Positions 1 through 5,461 of a stretch of DNA of 5,461 nucleotides are shown piece after piece. The translations under genes were made by a program, and so were the position numbers. This DNA is from CAKTOF01 sp964544345 (GTDB lineage: Bacteria > Bacillota > Clostridia > Oscillospirales > Oscillospiraceae). Positions within the stretch are counted from its first letter, which is position 1, and each line of letters starts with the position of its first letter. The stretch spans positions 1-5,461 of the forward strand of contig CAZJBT010000126.1 of the NCBI GenBank assembly GCA_964544345.1. The letters are read 5' to 3'. Under the pieces are notes generated by a model. That model saw only the letters and a program-made list of their open reading frames with translations, did no database searches and was not told where the DNA came from.

Positions 1-1343
1 ATGGTCGTCTTGCCCGCGCCGGTAGAGCCGACGAAGGCGATCTTCTGGCCAGGCTCCGCCGTCAGGCTGATGTTGCGCAGGACGGGCTTGCCCTCGACAT
101 AGTGGAACGAGACGTCCTGCAGCTCGACGCGGCCGGTGTGCGGGACGATCTCTCCGTCCGCCGTCTTCCAGCCGTAGCCGGTGACGGACGTTTCACACGG
201 GACGACCGTGACGGCGCCGTCGTCGACCTCCGGCTCGGCGTCCATGACCGCGAAGATGCGTTCCGCGCCGGCGAGGGCGGATAGAAGCTGCACCATCTGC
301 TGCGAGATCTGGTTGATCGGCATCGTGCACTGCTTGGTGTACGTCAGGTAGGTGCCGAGCGCGCCGACCGTGAAAGCCGTGCCGCCCGAGGCAGATACGC
401 CATGGATGACCATGAGCGCGCCGACGACCGTGGTGATCGCGTAGAAGATGCCCATGAACTGGCCGAGCACCGGCATGACGACCATGCCGAGGAAGTTGGC
501 GCGGGTTGCCGCGTCACGATACGCGTCGTTGCACGCGGTGAATTCGGCCTTCGCCTTGCTCTCGTGTGTGAAGGCCTTGATGACCTTGATGCCGGAGACC
601 ATCTCCTCGACGTAGGCGTTGACCACGCCGAGCGTGCGCTGCTGCTCGCGGAACTCCCGCTTGCTGCGCGCGCTGAGCGCGCGCACGAACAGAATGTCGA
701 AGATCAGCGCGACGAAGGTGATGAGGAACAGCTTCCAGCTCAGGTAGATCATCATTACGATCACGCCGACAAAGGAAATGATCGACGAGACGAACATCGT
801 AACGGTCATTTCGTAGGCCATCTGGACGGTGTCGGCATCGTTGATGAAGCGGCTCATGATCTCGCCGTTGTTATGCTGGTCAAAGTAGCTGATGGGTAGA
901 TCCTGCAGCTTATCGAACAGCTCCTTGCGAATCTTGTTCGTGCTGCGCTGCGAGAGGATCGACATGGCGAGGTGCTGCGCGTAGTTCGCCACGACGCCCG
1001 CCAGGTAGATGCCGGCGAGAATCAGCATCGTGCGCGCCAGACCCGACCAGTCCTTCTCGGCGCGGCCGACGTTCGGCAGAATTTGGTCGTCGATGAGCGG
1101 CTTGAGGAAGTAGCTCGCCACGACGTTCGTCAGCGAGCCGACCAGAAGCAGCACGAGGCCGGCGAACAGAAGCAGCTTATAGTCCATCAGGTAGCCGAGC
1201 AGACGCAGCATGGTGCCCTTCGCATTCTTGGGCTTGCGGTAGTCGCGCACGCCGCGCGGGCCGCCGCCCCGGTCTGTCGAGGCCAGGTTCTCGTCGTCGT
1301 CGTCGAACTCGGGCTGTTTCTTCTTGGAGCGAAGCAGACTCAT
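1..1343 (-). CDS. Heterodimeric ABC exporter, second half-transporter subunit (C-terminus outside window)
   Basis: Half-size ABC exporter subunit with a membrane domain followed by an ATPase domain, probably the consensus-site partner of the subunit encoded just upstream. The reading frame is open from the ATG at 1343 to the window edge: 447 codons are visible, and about 140-180 residues of the ATPase domain should be missing. Residues 1-45 are a charged cytosolic tail with four consecutive Asp (14-17) and a Gly/Arg patch. Hydrophobic segments near 54-79, 103-125, 178-200, 203-220, 285-310 and 322-335 fit six membrane helices. Residues 141-172 carry the first coupling-loop region (YFDQHNNGEIMSRF) typical of exporters. 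A linker of about 35 residues (368-403) precedes the ATPase domain, which shows an A-loop Tyr (Y415) and Walker A GSTGAGKTT (439-447). The Q-loop, signature, Walker B and H-loop lie outside the window. The start overlaps the upstream stop as ATGA and has AAGGAGG 9 bases before it, so translational coupling is likely. The substrate is unknown; multidrug or lipid-like export is a family-based guess. Confidence 0.93.
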   Translation of the reverse strand, partial: MSLLRSKKKQPEFDDDDENLASTDRGGGPRGVRDYRKPKNAKGTMLRLLGYLMDYKLLLFAGLVLLLVGSLTNVVASYFLKPLIDDQILPNVGRAEKDWSGLARTMLILAGIYLAGVVANYAQHLAMSILSQRSTNKIRKELFDKLQDLPISYFDQHNNGEIMSRFINDADTVQMAYEMTVTMFVSSIISFVGVIVMMIYLSWKLFLITFVALIFDILFVRALSARSKREFREQQRTLGVVNAYVEEMVSGIKVIKAFTHESKAKAEFTACNDAYRDAATRANFLGMVVMPVLGQFMGIFYAITTVVGALMVIHGVSASGGTAFTVGALGTYLTYTKQCTMPINQISQQMVQLLSALAGAERIFAVMDAEPEVDDGAVTVVPCETSVTGYGWKTADGEIVPHTGRVELQDVSFHYVEGKPVLRNISLTAEPGQKIAFVGSTGAGKTT

Positions 1344-3073
1344 TCCTCACCGCCTCCTTCCTGCTGGGAATCGTAGATGGCGCGGTAGACGGGGGAGCGG
1401 GCGAGCAGCTCGTCGTGCGTGCCGATATCGGAGATCTCGCCGTGCTCGAGCACAAGGATACGGTCGGCGTGCTGTACCGAGCTGATGCGCTGCGCGACGA
1501 GCAGAACGGTCGTGTCCTTGTATTTGGAGTAGAACGTCTCGCGGATGCGGCTCTCGGTCGCGGAGTCGACCGCGGAGGTCGAATCGTCGAGGATCAGGAT
1601 GGCGGGGCTTTTCAGCATGGCGCGCGCGATGCAGAGCCGCTGCTTCTGACCACCGGAGACGTTGACGCCGCCCTGGTCGATGTAAGTGTCGAGCCCCTCA
1701 GGGAAGCGCGAGATGAACTCCCATGCCTGCGCGTCGCGGCAGGCTTCGAGCAGCGTCTCGTCGTCGGCGTTGGGCGCGCCCCAGAGCAGGTTGTCGCGGA
1801 TCGAGCCGGAGAACAGGACGTTGTTCTGCAGCACCATGCCGATCGACGAGCGCAGATGCTCGAGGTCATACTCGCGCACGTCCGTGCCGTCGATCCGCAC
1901 GGTGCCCTCGGTCGTGTCGTAGAAGCGCGGGATCAGGCTGACAAGGCTGGTCTTGCCGACGCCGGTGGAGCCGACGATGGCGACAAACTCGCCCGGCTCG
2001 ATGCTGAACGAGACGTCCTTTAAGATCATGCCCTTGCGGTCGGACTGCGGGTAGCGGAACGAGACGTGATCGAACTCGATCCGGCCGCGCAGACGGCCGG
2101 TGTGACCGTCCTCGCCGCCGACGATGTCGGGCGTGTGATCCATGACCTCAAAGTAGCGCGAGGCGCAGGCCTTGGCGCGCGCGGTGCGGTTGAGCACCAT
2201 CGAGAACATCATGACGGACATCATGACATTGTTCAGATACGAGACGAAGCTGAGAAGATCGCCGTCGAGCATCTGGCCGTTGCCGACCAGGTGGCCGCCG
2301 AACCAGTAGAGCGCGAGCGTCGTGATGCTGAGCACGAGCGTGTTCATCGGCTGCATCACGAGCACGCGGTACATCGCGAAGATGGAGGTCTTCGTCAGGT
2401 CGTCGTTAGCGGCCTTGAACTTTTCCTTTTCATAGTGCTGGCGGACAAAGGTCTTGACGACGCGGATGGCGACCAGGTTTTCCTGCACCTTGTCGTTGAG
2501 CGCGTCGATCTTCGCCTGCATCAGCTCGAACAGCGGATGCGTGATGTGCATGATGATGAACACGATGACGAGCAGAGCCGGAATGGCGAACAGATAGACG
2601 CTCGTCAGCTTCACGTTCATGCGCAGACAGAGAATGACTGACACGACCAGCATGCTCGGCGCGCGAGAGAGCGTGCGGAGGATCTCTTGACAGACCTCCT
2701 GGAGCTGCTTGACGTCGGTGGTGGTACGGGTGATGAGCGACGCGGTCGAGAATCGATCTACATCGGCAAAGGAAAAGGTTTGGATCTTGTCAAACAGCGC
2801 GCTGCGCAGATTAGCGCCGAATGCGTATGCTGCTTTGGCGATGCATTTGGTAGCGACGACGCCGAAGGTGATGCCTGCGAGGCAGATCAGCACCATGACG
2901 ATCCCGGTGCGGATGATATACGACACGTCGCCGGTGTTGACACCGTTGTTGACGATCCGTCCCATGAAATACGGCAGCAGAAGCTCAGCCGCCGTTTCGC
3001 CGAGGATCAGCAACGGGCCAAGGACAAAGTAGATCTTCCGATCGCCTGTAAAATGGAGCAGGCGTTTGAGCAT
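1340..3073 (-). CDS. Heterodimeric ABC exporter, first half-transporter subunit with degenerate ATPase site
   Basis: A complete 577-residue half-transporter, the usual length for this family, resembling the YheI/LmrC/TM287-type subunit. Hydrophobic segments near 14-38, 53-78, 137-152, 156-178, 238-260 and 272-296 give the six-helix exporter fold. The ATPase domain begins near 330: A-loop Y341, Walker A GSTGVGKTS (368-376), Q-loop Q416, intact signature VSGGQ (472-476), Walker B AILILDD (491-497), D-loop SAVD (500-503). The position that normally holds the catalytic Glu after Walker B is Asp (D497), and the H-loop His is Gln (Q528, in AQRIS). Both changes mark the degenerate-site member of a heterodimer. 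Its intact signature motif should complete the active site formed with the partner encoded next. The gene starts 3 bases after the marR stop, with AAGGAGG 12 bases upstream of the ATG, and its stop overlaps the next ATG. It would act in the cytoplasmic membrane; the substrate cannot be inferred. The family assignment is firm; the asymmetric mechanism is inferred from the motifs. Confidence 0.96.
   Translation of the reverse strand: MLKRLLHFTGDRKIYFVLGPLLILGETAAELLLPYFMGRIVNNGVNTGDVSYIIRTGIVMVLICLAGITFGVVATKCIAKAAYAFGANLRSALFDKIQTFSFADVDRFSTASLITRTTTDVKQLQEVCQEILRTLSRAPSMLVVSVILCLRMNVKLTSVYLFAIPALLVIVFIIMHITHPLFELMQAKIDALNDKVQENLVAIRVVKTFVRQHYEKEKFKAANDDLTKTSIFAMYRVLVMQPMNTLVLSITTLALYWFGGHLVGNGQMLDGDLLSFVSYLNNVMMSVMMFSMVLNRTARAKACASRYFEVMDHTPDIVGGEDGHTGRLRGRIEFDHVSFRYPQSDRKGMILKDVSFSIEPGEFVAIVGSTGVGKTSLVSLIPRFYDTTEGTVRIDGTDVREYDLEHLRSSIGMVLQNNVLFSGSIRDNLLWGAPNADDETLLEACRDAQAWEFISRFPEGLDTYIDQGGVNVSGGQKQRLCIARAMLKSPAILILDDSTSAVDSATESRIRETFYSKYKDTTVLLVAQRISSVQHADRILVLEHGEISDIGTHDELLARSPVYRAIYDSQQEGGGEE
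1353..1359 (-). promoter_or_regulatory. Ribosome binding site of the second ABC subunit
   Basis: AAGGAGG on the minus strand, 9 bases before the ATG at 1343 and inside the last codons of the upstream ABC gene. It fixes the start codon and indicates that this gene can recruit ribosomes itself as well as by coupling through the ATGA overlap. Confidence 0.85.
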
Positions 3074-3076
3074 GGG

Positions 3077-3580
3077 TCAGCGTTCCCTCCTTGATTTTTG
3101 CGGTGTGGTAGGCAGGCCGGCCAGCTCGAGCAGGTTGCGCGTCATGCGGTCGTACAGCTCGCAGACGGCCTTCTTTTCCTCCTCGGAGAAGCCTCGGTAC
3201 ATGCCGGCGTCCAGCTTGTCGAAGGCATCCTCGATCTTGGTGACGGCCTTGTGCCCCTTTTCGGTGATGGCGATCGGCTTGCAGCGCAGGTCGAACTCGT
3301 TCTCCCGCTTGACGATGTAGCCGCCGCGCTCGAGCGTGCGCAGCGAGACGGTCACTGTCGCGGGCGTGACGTGCAGGCGGTCTGCCAGCTCACGCTGCGA
3401 TGCGATCACGCCGTTCGGCTGGTGCGCCAGGATCATCAGCAGCACGGGGTTTCCGATGCGCTCCAGATCGCCGCGCGCCATCAGCGTGTCGATCGCGGCG
3501 CGGTGCGCCGCGTCGAGCCGACGCCAACGCACTTCTGGGGAGTCTTCGGAAAATTTAAAGCCTTTCTTTTCTTGGTTCAT
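3077..3580 (-). CDS. MarR-family transcriptional regulator, likely repressor of the ABC operon
   Basis: A 167-residue winged helix-turn-helix protein of normal MarR length. An N-terminal helical part (about 17-55) is followed by the DNA-binding region: SQRELADRLHVTPATVTVSL (61-80) holds the helix-turn-helix, and residues 84-109 form the wing, with D97 and R99 in the place of the usual D-x-R element and an ending ITEKG. C-terminal helices (112-155) fit the dimerisation region, and the tail is basic. Cys residues occur at 100 and 140, but there is none in the N-terminal region where OhrR-type peroxide sensors carry theirs, so redox sensing is not supported. I chose the ATG at 3580 because AAGGAGG lies 10 bases upstream. 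In-frame starts further upstream (ATG at 3604, TTG at 3661) lack such a site. It is first in a three-gene operon with two ABC exporter subunits, so ligand-relieved autorepression and control of the pump is the likely role. The ligand is unknown. Confidence 0.93.
   Translation of the reverse strand: MNQEKKGFKFSEDSPEVRWRRLDAAHRAAIDTLMARGDLERIGNPVLLMILAHQPNGVIASQRELADRLHVTPATVTVSLRTLERGGYIVKRENEFDLRCKPIAITEKGHKAVTKIEDAFDKLDAGMYRGFSEEEKKAVCELYDRMTRNLLELAGLPTTPQKSRRER
3086..3092 (-). promoter_or_regulatory. Ribosome binding site of the first ABC subunit
   Basis: AAGGAGG on the minus strand inside the 3' end of the marR-like gene, 12 bases before the ATG at 3073. The spacing is slightly long, but no better-placed start exists. 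With the marR stop only 3 bases from this ATG, terminating ribosomes could re-initiate here. Confidence 0.75.
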
Positions 3581-3590
3581 GGGGGGGAGA

Positions 3591-3597
3591 CCTCCTT
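3591..3597 (-). promoter_or_regulatory. Ribosome binding site of the marR-like gene, with a seven-C spacer
   Basis: AAGGAGG (followed by T) on the minus strand, 10 bases before the ATG at 3580. It decides the start among three in-frame candidates. The spacer between site and start ends in seven consecutive C on the coding strand (3581-3587). Confidence 0.85.
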
Positions 3598-3672
3598 CAT
3601 TCATTTTGGGCTTGATGAATATGACGAATTTGATCTGTTTTTCCCGCCATAGGCAGTACAAACGATTGGCTT

Positions 3673-3685
3673 GCTAATGATTAAC
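3673..3685 (-). promoter_or_regulatory. Candidate MarR operator dyad at the transcription start
   Basis: The minus-strand 13-mer GTTAATCATTAGC is a dyad with five of six base pairs symmetric around a central C (core TAAT-C-ATTA). It lies 7-19 bases downstream of the -10 box, over the predicted start, where a bound dimer would block initiation. MarR proteins commonly bind AT-rich dyads of roughly this size or longer near the promoters they control. The motif is short and the assignment is inference. A looser related half-site (AATCGTT, minus strand) follows at about 3668-3662. Confidence 0.35.
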
Positions 3686-3691
3686 GGCTGA

Positions 3692-3720
3692 ATTATAAAT
3701 CCGCCGAGCCGAAATGTCAA
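3692..3720 (-). promoter_or_regulatory. Consensus sigma-A promoter of the marR-ABC operon
   Basis: On the minus strand, TTGACA (3720-3715), a 17-base spacer and TATAAT (3697-3692) match the housekeeping sigma consensus at all twelve positions with ideal spacing. Transcription should begin near 3685, giving a leader of about 105 bases before the marR start at 3580. The sequence upstream of the -35 box is A-rich, like an UP element. A promoter this strong is most easily understood if a repressor, presumably the MarR protein it drives, normally holds it down. The boxes are read directly; the activity and start site are inferred. Confidence 0.9.
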
Positions 3721-3753
3721 GTCCTATTGTGAAATTCTGTTATTCTTTTTTCT
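3721..3753 (-). promoter_or_regulatory. AT-rich UP-element-like segment
   Basis: Immediately upstream of the -35 box, the minus strand reads as an A-rich stretch (AGAAAAAAGAATAACAGAA, then ATTTCACAATAGGAC) in an otherwise very GC-rich neighbourhood. Its position fits contact by the RNA polymerase alpha C-terminal domain. It could equally be only the AT-rich flank usual for promoters in a GC-rich genome. Confidence 0.4.
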
Positions 3754-3755
3754 GT

Positions 3756-3780
3756 CCGTCCGCCGCGCGCGGGTGGACGG
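3756..3780 (+). repeat. GC-rich inverted repeat upstream of the promoter
   Basis: CCGTCCGCC (3756-3764) and GGTGGACGG (3772-3780) flank a seven-base GCGCGCG loop. Read as plus-strand RNA the arms form nine pairs including one G-U; as minus-strand RNA the same position is an A-C mismatch. No T-run follows on either strand, so it is not a standard terminator. Function unknown. Confidence 0.5.
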
Positions 3781-3838
3781 GGCAGGCCGGCATCCGATAT
3801 CGTGAAGGACGCGCCGGCCGCGGGACTGGCCTTGCGCC

Positions 3839-3857
3839 GCCGCGTTCTCCCCGCGGC
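3839..3857. repeat. Perfect 6-bp GC inverted repeat
   Basis: GCCGCG (3839-3844) and CGCGGC (3852-3857) are exact reverse complements around a seven-base loop. It lies just past the metG terminator in the direction of metG transcription and is not followed by a T-run. It may simply reflect high GC content. Confidence 0.4.
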
Positions 3858-3878
3858 AGGTTTGGAAAAATGGATACG

Positions 3879-3914
3879 AAAAAAGAACACCGTCCGAAAA
3901 CAGTGTCCTTCTTT
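3879..3914 (-). terminator. Rho-independent terminator of metG
   Basis: On the minus strand GGACACTG (3908-3901) pairs with CGGTGTTC (3892-3885) across an eight-base loop: eight pairs, two of them G-U. Six T follow (3884-3879). The preceding AAAGAA (3914-3909) can pair with the T-run and lengthen the stem. It lies about 83 bases beyond the metG stop and insulates the marR operon from metG transcription. On the plus strand the stem is followed by TTCTTT, so weak bidirectional action is possible, though no plus-strand gene precedes it. Confidence 0.87.
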
Positions 3915-3922
3915 GTCTATTT

Positions 3923-3949
3923 GACCGGCACGCCCTGTCCGCGCCGGTC
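3923..3949 (-). repeat. Strong GC hairpin in the metG 3' trailer
   Basis: GACCGGC (3949-3943, minus strand) pairs exactly with GCCGGTC (3929-3923). The stem extends inward by one G-U and two G-C pairs to ten pairs with a seven-base loop (GACAGGG). No T-run follows, so it is not itself a standard terminator. It could protect the metG mRNA 3' end or help pause polymerase ahead of the terminator; both are inference. Confidence 0.6.
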
Positions 3950-3965
3950 GTTCTGTTCCGACCAG
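3944..3965 (-). repeat. Alternative hairpin overlapping the previous one
   Basis: On the minus strand CTGGTCG (3965-3959) pairs with CGACCGG (3950-3944) around GAACAGAA: seven pairs, one G-U. Its 3' arm shares bases 3944-3949 with the 5' arm of the 3923-3949 hairpin, so the two cannot form at once. The longer downstream stem should be the more stable. Confidence 0.5.
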
Positions 3966-3996
3966 CTGCCGGACAAGGGGGCGGGCGGCGCGTTTT

Positions 3997-5461
3997 TTAG
4001 GACAGGCGGCTGCCGACCACGGCGTCGTCTGCGGGGTGGACGAGACGGACGGAACCGTCGGGGCCGTCGACGCAGAGGATCATGCCGTTGGAGTCGCGCC
4101 CCATCATCTTCCGCGGCGCGAGGTTCACGACCGCGAGGAGCTTCCTGCCGATCAGCTCCTCGGGCTTGTACCATTTCGCGATGCCGGACAGGATCTGGCG
4201 CGGCGTGCCGCTGCCGTCGTCAAGCTGGAATTTGAGCAGCTTGTCTGACTTCCTGACGTTCTCGCACTCGAGCACCTGGCACACGCGGATCTCGACCTTT
4301 GTAAAGTCGTCGAAGGCGATCTCCGGCTCGTGCTCGGTCTCCGGCGGTTCCGGCGCGGTCTCTGCGGCGGGCTTGGGCTGCAGCGCCTCCAGCTCGGCCA
4401 GCTCCTTCTCCGCGTCGATGCGAGGGAAGAGCGCCGGGCCGGTCACGGTCGTCCAGGCACAGCCGTCCGCGGCGCGGTACGCCGCGGCGTCCCACGTCCG
4501 GGCGTCCGCCGGGACGCCGAGCCGCGCGAGGATGGCCGAAGCCGTGTCCGGCATGACCGGGCTGATGAGGATGGCGGAGACGCGCAGTGCCTCGCACAGG
4601 TTTTTCATGACGGTCAGAAGGCGCGGCCTGCACGCCTCGTCCTTCGCAAGCACCCACGGAGCCGTTTCGTCGATATACTTGTTGGCGCGGCCGATCAGGC
4701 GGAACACCTCGGCGATCGCGTTGGAGATCTGGAACGCGTCCATCTGGCGGACGTAGTTCTCCACGACCTGAGCGGCGAGGGCGCGCAGCTCCTCGTCGAC
4801 CGGCGCGGTCTCGCCGCCCTCCGGCAGGCTGCCGCCGAAATACTTCTGGCTCATCGCCGTCGTGCGCGAGACGAGGTTGCCAAGGTCGTTGGCCAGGTCG
4901 ACGTTGATGGTGTTGATGAGCAGCTCGTTGGTAAAGTTGCCGTCGGATCCGAACGGGAACGTGCGCAGCAGGAAAAAGCGCAGCGCATCCACGCCGAAAC
5001 GCTCGGCCAGGACATACGGGTCGACGACGTTGCCGCGCGATTTGGACATCTTCTCGCCGTTGAAGTTCAGCCAGCCGTGGCCGTAGATCTTCTTCGGCAG
5101 CTCCATCCCCATGCTCATGAGCATCGCCGGCCAGATGATGGAGTGGAAGCGGACGATCTCCTTGCCGACGATGTGCACGTCGGCCGGCCAGAACGTTTCA
5201 AAGTCGCTGTATTTGTCGTTCATGAAACCGAGCGCGGTCGTGTAGTTGAACAGCGCGTCGACCCAGACGTAGACGACGTGACCCGGGTCAAAATCGACCG
5301 GGATGCCCCAGGTGAAGCTCGTGCGCGAGACGCACAGATCCTCGAGGCCGGGCTTGATGAAGTTGTTGATCATTTCATTGACGCGGCTGGCCGGCTCCAG
5401 AAAGGTGCCGGACTCGAGCAGCTTCTGCACCGGCTCGGCGTATTTGGACAGGCGGAAGAAG
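3997..5461 (-). CDS. metG: Methionyl-tRNA synthetase with C-terminal tRNA-binding domain (N-terminus outside window)
   Basis: Charges initiator and elongator tRNA-Met with methionine using ATP, in the cytoplasm. 487 residues are visible, from FFRLSKYAEP at the window edge to the TAA at 3997-3999. By comparison with typical bacterial MetRS of about 650 residues, roughly 165 N-terminal residues, including the HIGH motif, lie outside; the open frame simply continues past the edge. Seen here: the end of the catalytic domain (NEMINNFIKPGLEDL, GIPVDF, VYVWVDAL, IVGKE, FHSIIWP), the KMSKS loop at 5052-5038, the helical anticodon-binding domain including NKYIDETAPW (about 4683-4654), a Pro/Glu-rich linker (about 4410-4318), and a Trbp111/EMAP-II-like OB-fold domain (about 4317-4000; FTKVEIRV, SDKLLKFQLDDG, RQILSGIAKWY, VVNLAPRKMMG, NGMILC). 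The appended domain is common in Firmicutes MetRS and supports dimerisation and tRNA binding. Any upstream regulatory leader is outside the window. It is separated from the marR operon by a terminator, so the two are independent units. Confidence 0.98.
   Translation of the reverse strand, partial: FFRLSKYAEPVQKLLESGTFLEPASRVNEMINNFIKPGLEDLCVSRTSFTWGIPVDFDPGHVVYVWVDALFNYTTALGFMNDKYSDFETFWPADVHIVGKEIVRFHSIIWPAMLMSMGMELPKKIYGHGWLNFNGEKMSKSRGNVVDPYVLAERFGVDALRFFLLRTFPFGSDGNFTNELLINTINVDLANDLGNLVSRTTAMSQKYFGGSLPEGGETAPVDEELRALAAQVVENYVRQMDAFQISNAIAEVFRLIGRANKYIDETAPWVLAKDEACRPRLLTVMKNLCEALRVSAILISPVMPDTASAILARLGVPADARTWDAAAYRAADGCAWTTVTGPALFPRIDAEKELAELEALQPKPAAETAPEPPETEHEPEIAFDDFTKVEIRVCQVLECENVRKSDKLLKFQLDDGSGTPRQILSGIAKWYKPEELIGRKLLAVVNLAPRKMMGRDSNGMILCVDGPDGSVRLVHPADDAVVGSRLS

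Larger units (their letters stand above)
3581..3996. other. 416-base intergenic region between metG and the marR operon
   Basis: I see no protein or RNA gene here. In minus-strand order it holds a GC-rich metG 3' trailer with two overlapping hairpins (3923-3965), the metG terminator (3879-3914), a spacer (3754-3878) with further GC-rich inverted repeats, an A-rich segment and the perfect promoter (3692-3753), and a roughly 105-base AT-richer leader to the marR start. Just before the ribosome binding site the leader has a weak 6-bp hairpin (ATTCAT/ATGAAT, 3620-3599, 10-base loop). The contrast between the GC-rich spacer and the AT-rich promoter island is sharp. No riboswitch or T-box pattern is recognisable; nothing downstream would need a metG-type leader. 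Confidence 0.8.

Noticed and set aside
1340..1343. Possible frameshift or gene fusion between the two ABC genes because they overlap
   Set aside because: The ATGA overlap with a separate AAGGAGG is standard translational coupling. Both proteins have full, independent N-terminal domains.
402..1376. Long plus-strand open frames opposite the second ABC subunit (402-899 and 972-1376)
   Set aside because: They are antisense to a clear ABC transporter gene, show low-complexity His/Asp/Arg-rich translations with no recognisable domain, and are typical open frames produced by third-position GC bias.
1415..2641. Plus-strand open frames opposite the first ABC subunit (1415-2023 and 2066-2641)
   Set aside because: The coding signal on the minus strand is complete with all ABC motifs. 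The antisense translations resemble no family and have no ribosome binding site of note.
3579..3600. Seven-codon leader frame MKEVSPP beginning at ATG 3600, whose TGA stop overlaps the marR ATG
   Set aside because: The layout and the terminal Pro-Pro are suggestive of a stalling leader peptide, but it has no ribosome binding site of its own; the AAGGAGG lies inside it. Chance is the better explanation.
3098..3652. Plus-strand 184-codon open frame opposite the marR-like gene
   Set aside because: Antisense to a well-defined MarR protein; the translation has no recognisable domain.
3581..3661. Longer marR forms starting at TTG 3661 or ATG 3604
   Set aside because: Neither has a Shine-Dalgarno site at a suitable distance, whereas AAGGAGG precedes the ATG at 3580. 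The extra residues add nothing resembling the family's N-terminus.
3714..4235. Plus-strand 173-codon open frame spanning the intergenic region into metG
   Set aside because: It crosses the metG terminator and the antisense of the Trbp111 domain, and its translation is an Arg/Gly/Ser-rich low-complexity stretch, as expected from GC-rich non-coding sequence.
5421..5430. GTG at 5430 as the start of metG
   Set aside because: The frame stays open upstream to the window edge and reads FFRLSKYAEP, which belongs to the conserved MetRS catalytic domain, so the true start lies outside the window.

Overview
The window reads as ordinary chromosome from a GC-rich, low-GC-phylum-type (Firmicutes/Bacillota) bacterium, most likely a gut-type member of Clostridia (Oscillospiraceae or a relative). 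This is an inference. It rests on strong AAGGAGG Shine-Dalgarno sites in front of three genes, protein sequences that look clostridial (MetRS, the YheI/YheH-like ABC pair), strong G/C preference at third codon positions, and a sigma-A consensus promoter in a short AT-rich island. No species can be named from the sequence.

All four genes are on the minus strand, so they are transcribed from high to low coordinates. From right to left: (1) metG, methionyl-tRNA synthetase, 5461 down to 3997. Its N-terminus lies outside the window, and it carries a C-terminal Trbp111/EMAP-type tRNA-binding domain. (2) A 416-base gene-free stretch, 3996-3581. It holds two overlapping (mutually exclusive) GC-rich hairpins, a Rho-independent terminator for metG (3879-3914), a structured GC-rich spacer, and then an AT-rich island with a perfect TTGACA-17-TATAAT promoter (3692-3720) and a small dyad at the predicted transcription start. 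(3) A MarR-family regulator, 3580-3077. (4) A half-size ABC exporter subunit with a degenerate nucleotide-binding site, 3073-1340. (5) A second half-size ABC exporter subunit, 1343 to beyond position 1, cut off just after its Walker A motif.

The last three genes form a compact operon: 3 bases separate marR from the first ABC gene, and the two ABC genes overlap by 4 bases (ATGA). The simplest reading is a heterodimeric multidrug-type ABC exporter (TM287/288, LmrCD and BmrCD group) under control of its own MarR repressor. The MarR protein would bind at the promoter and release on sensing a small molecule that the pump may export. The substrate cannot be read from the sequence. I see no mobile element, CRISPR array, tRNA/rRNA or integration site, and no strong case for a new kind of system. 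The more interesting details are the intergenic regulatory architecture and the asymmetric ATPase sites.
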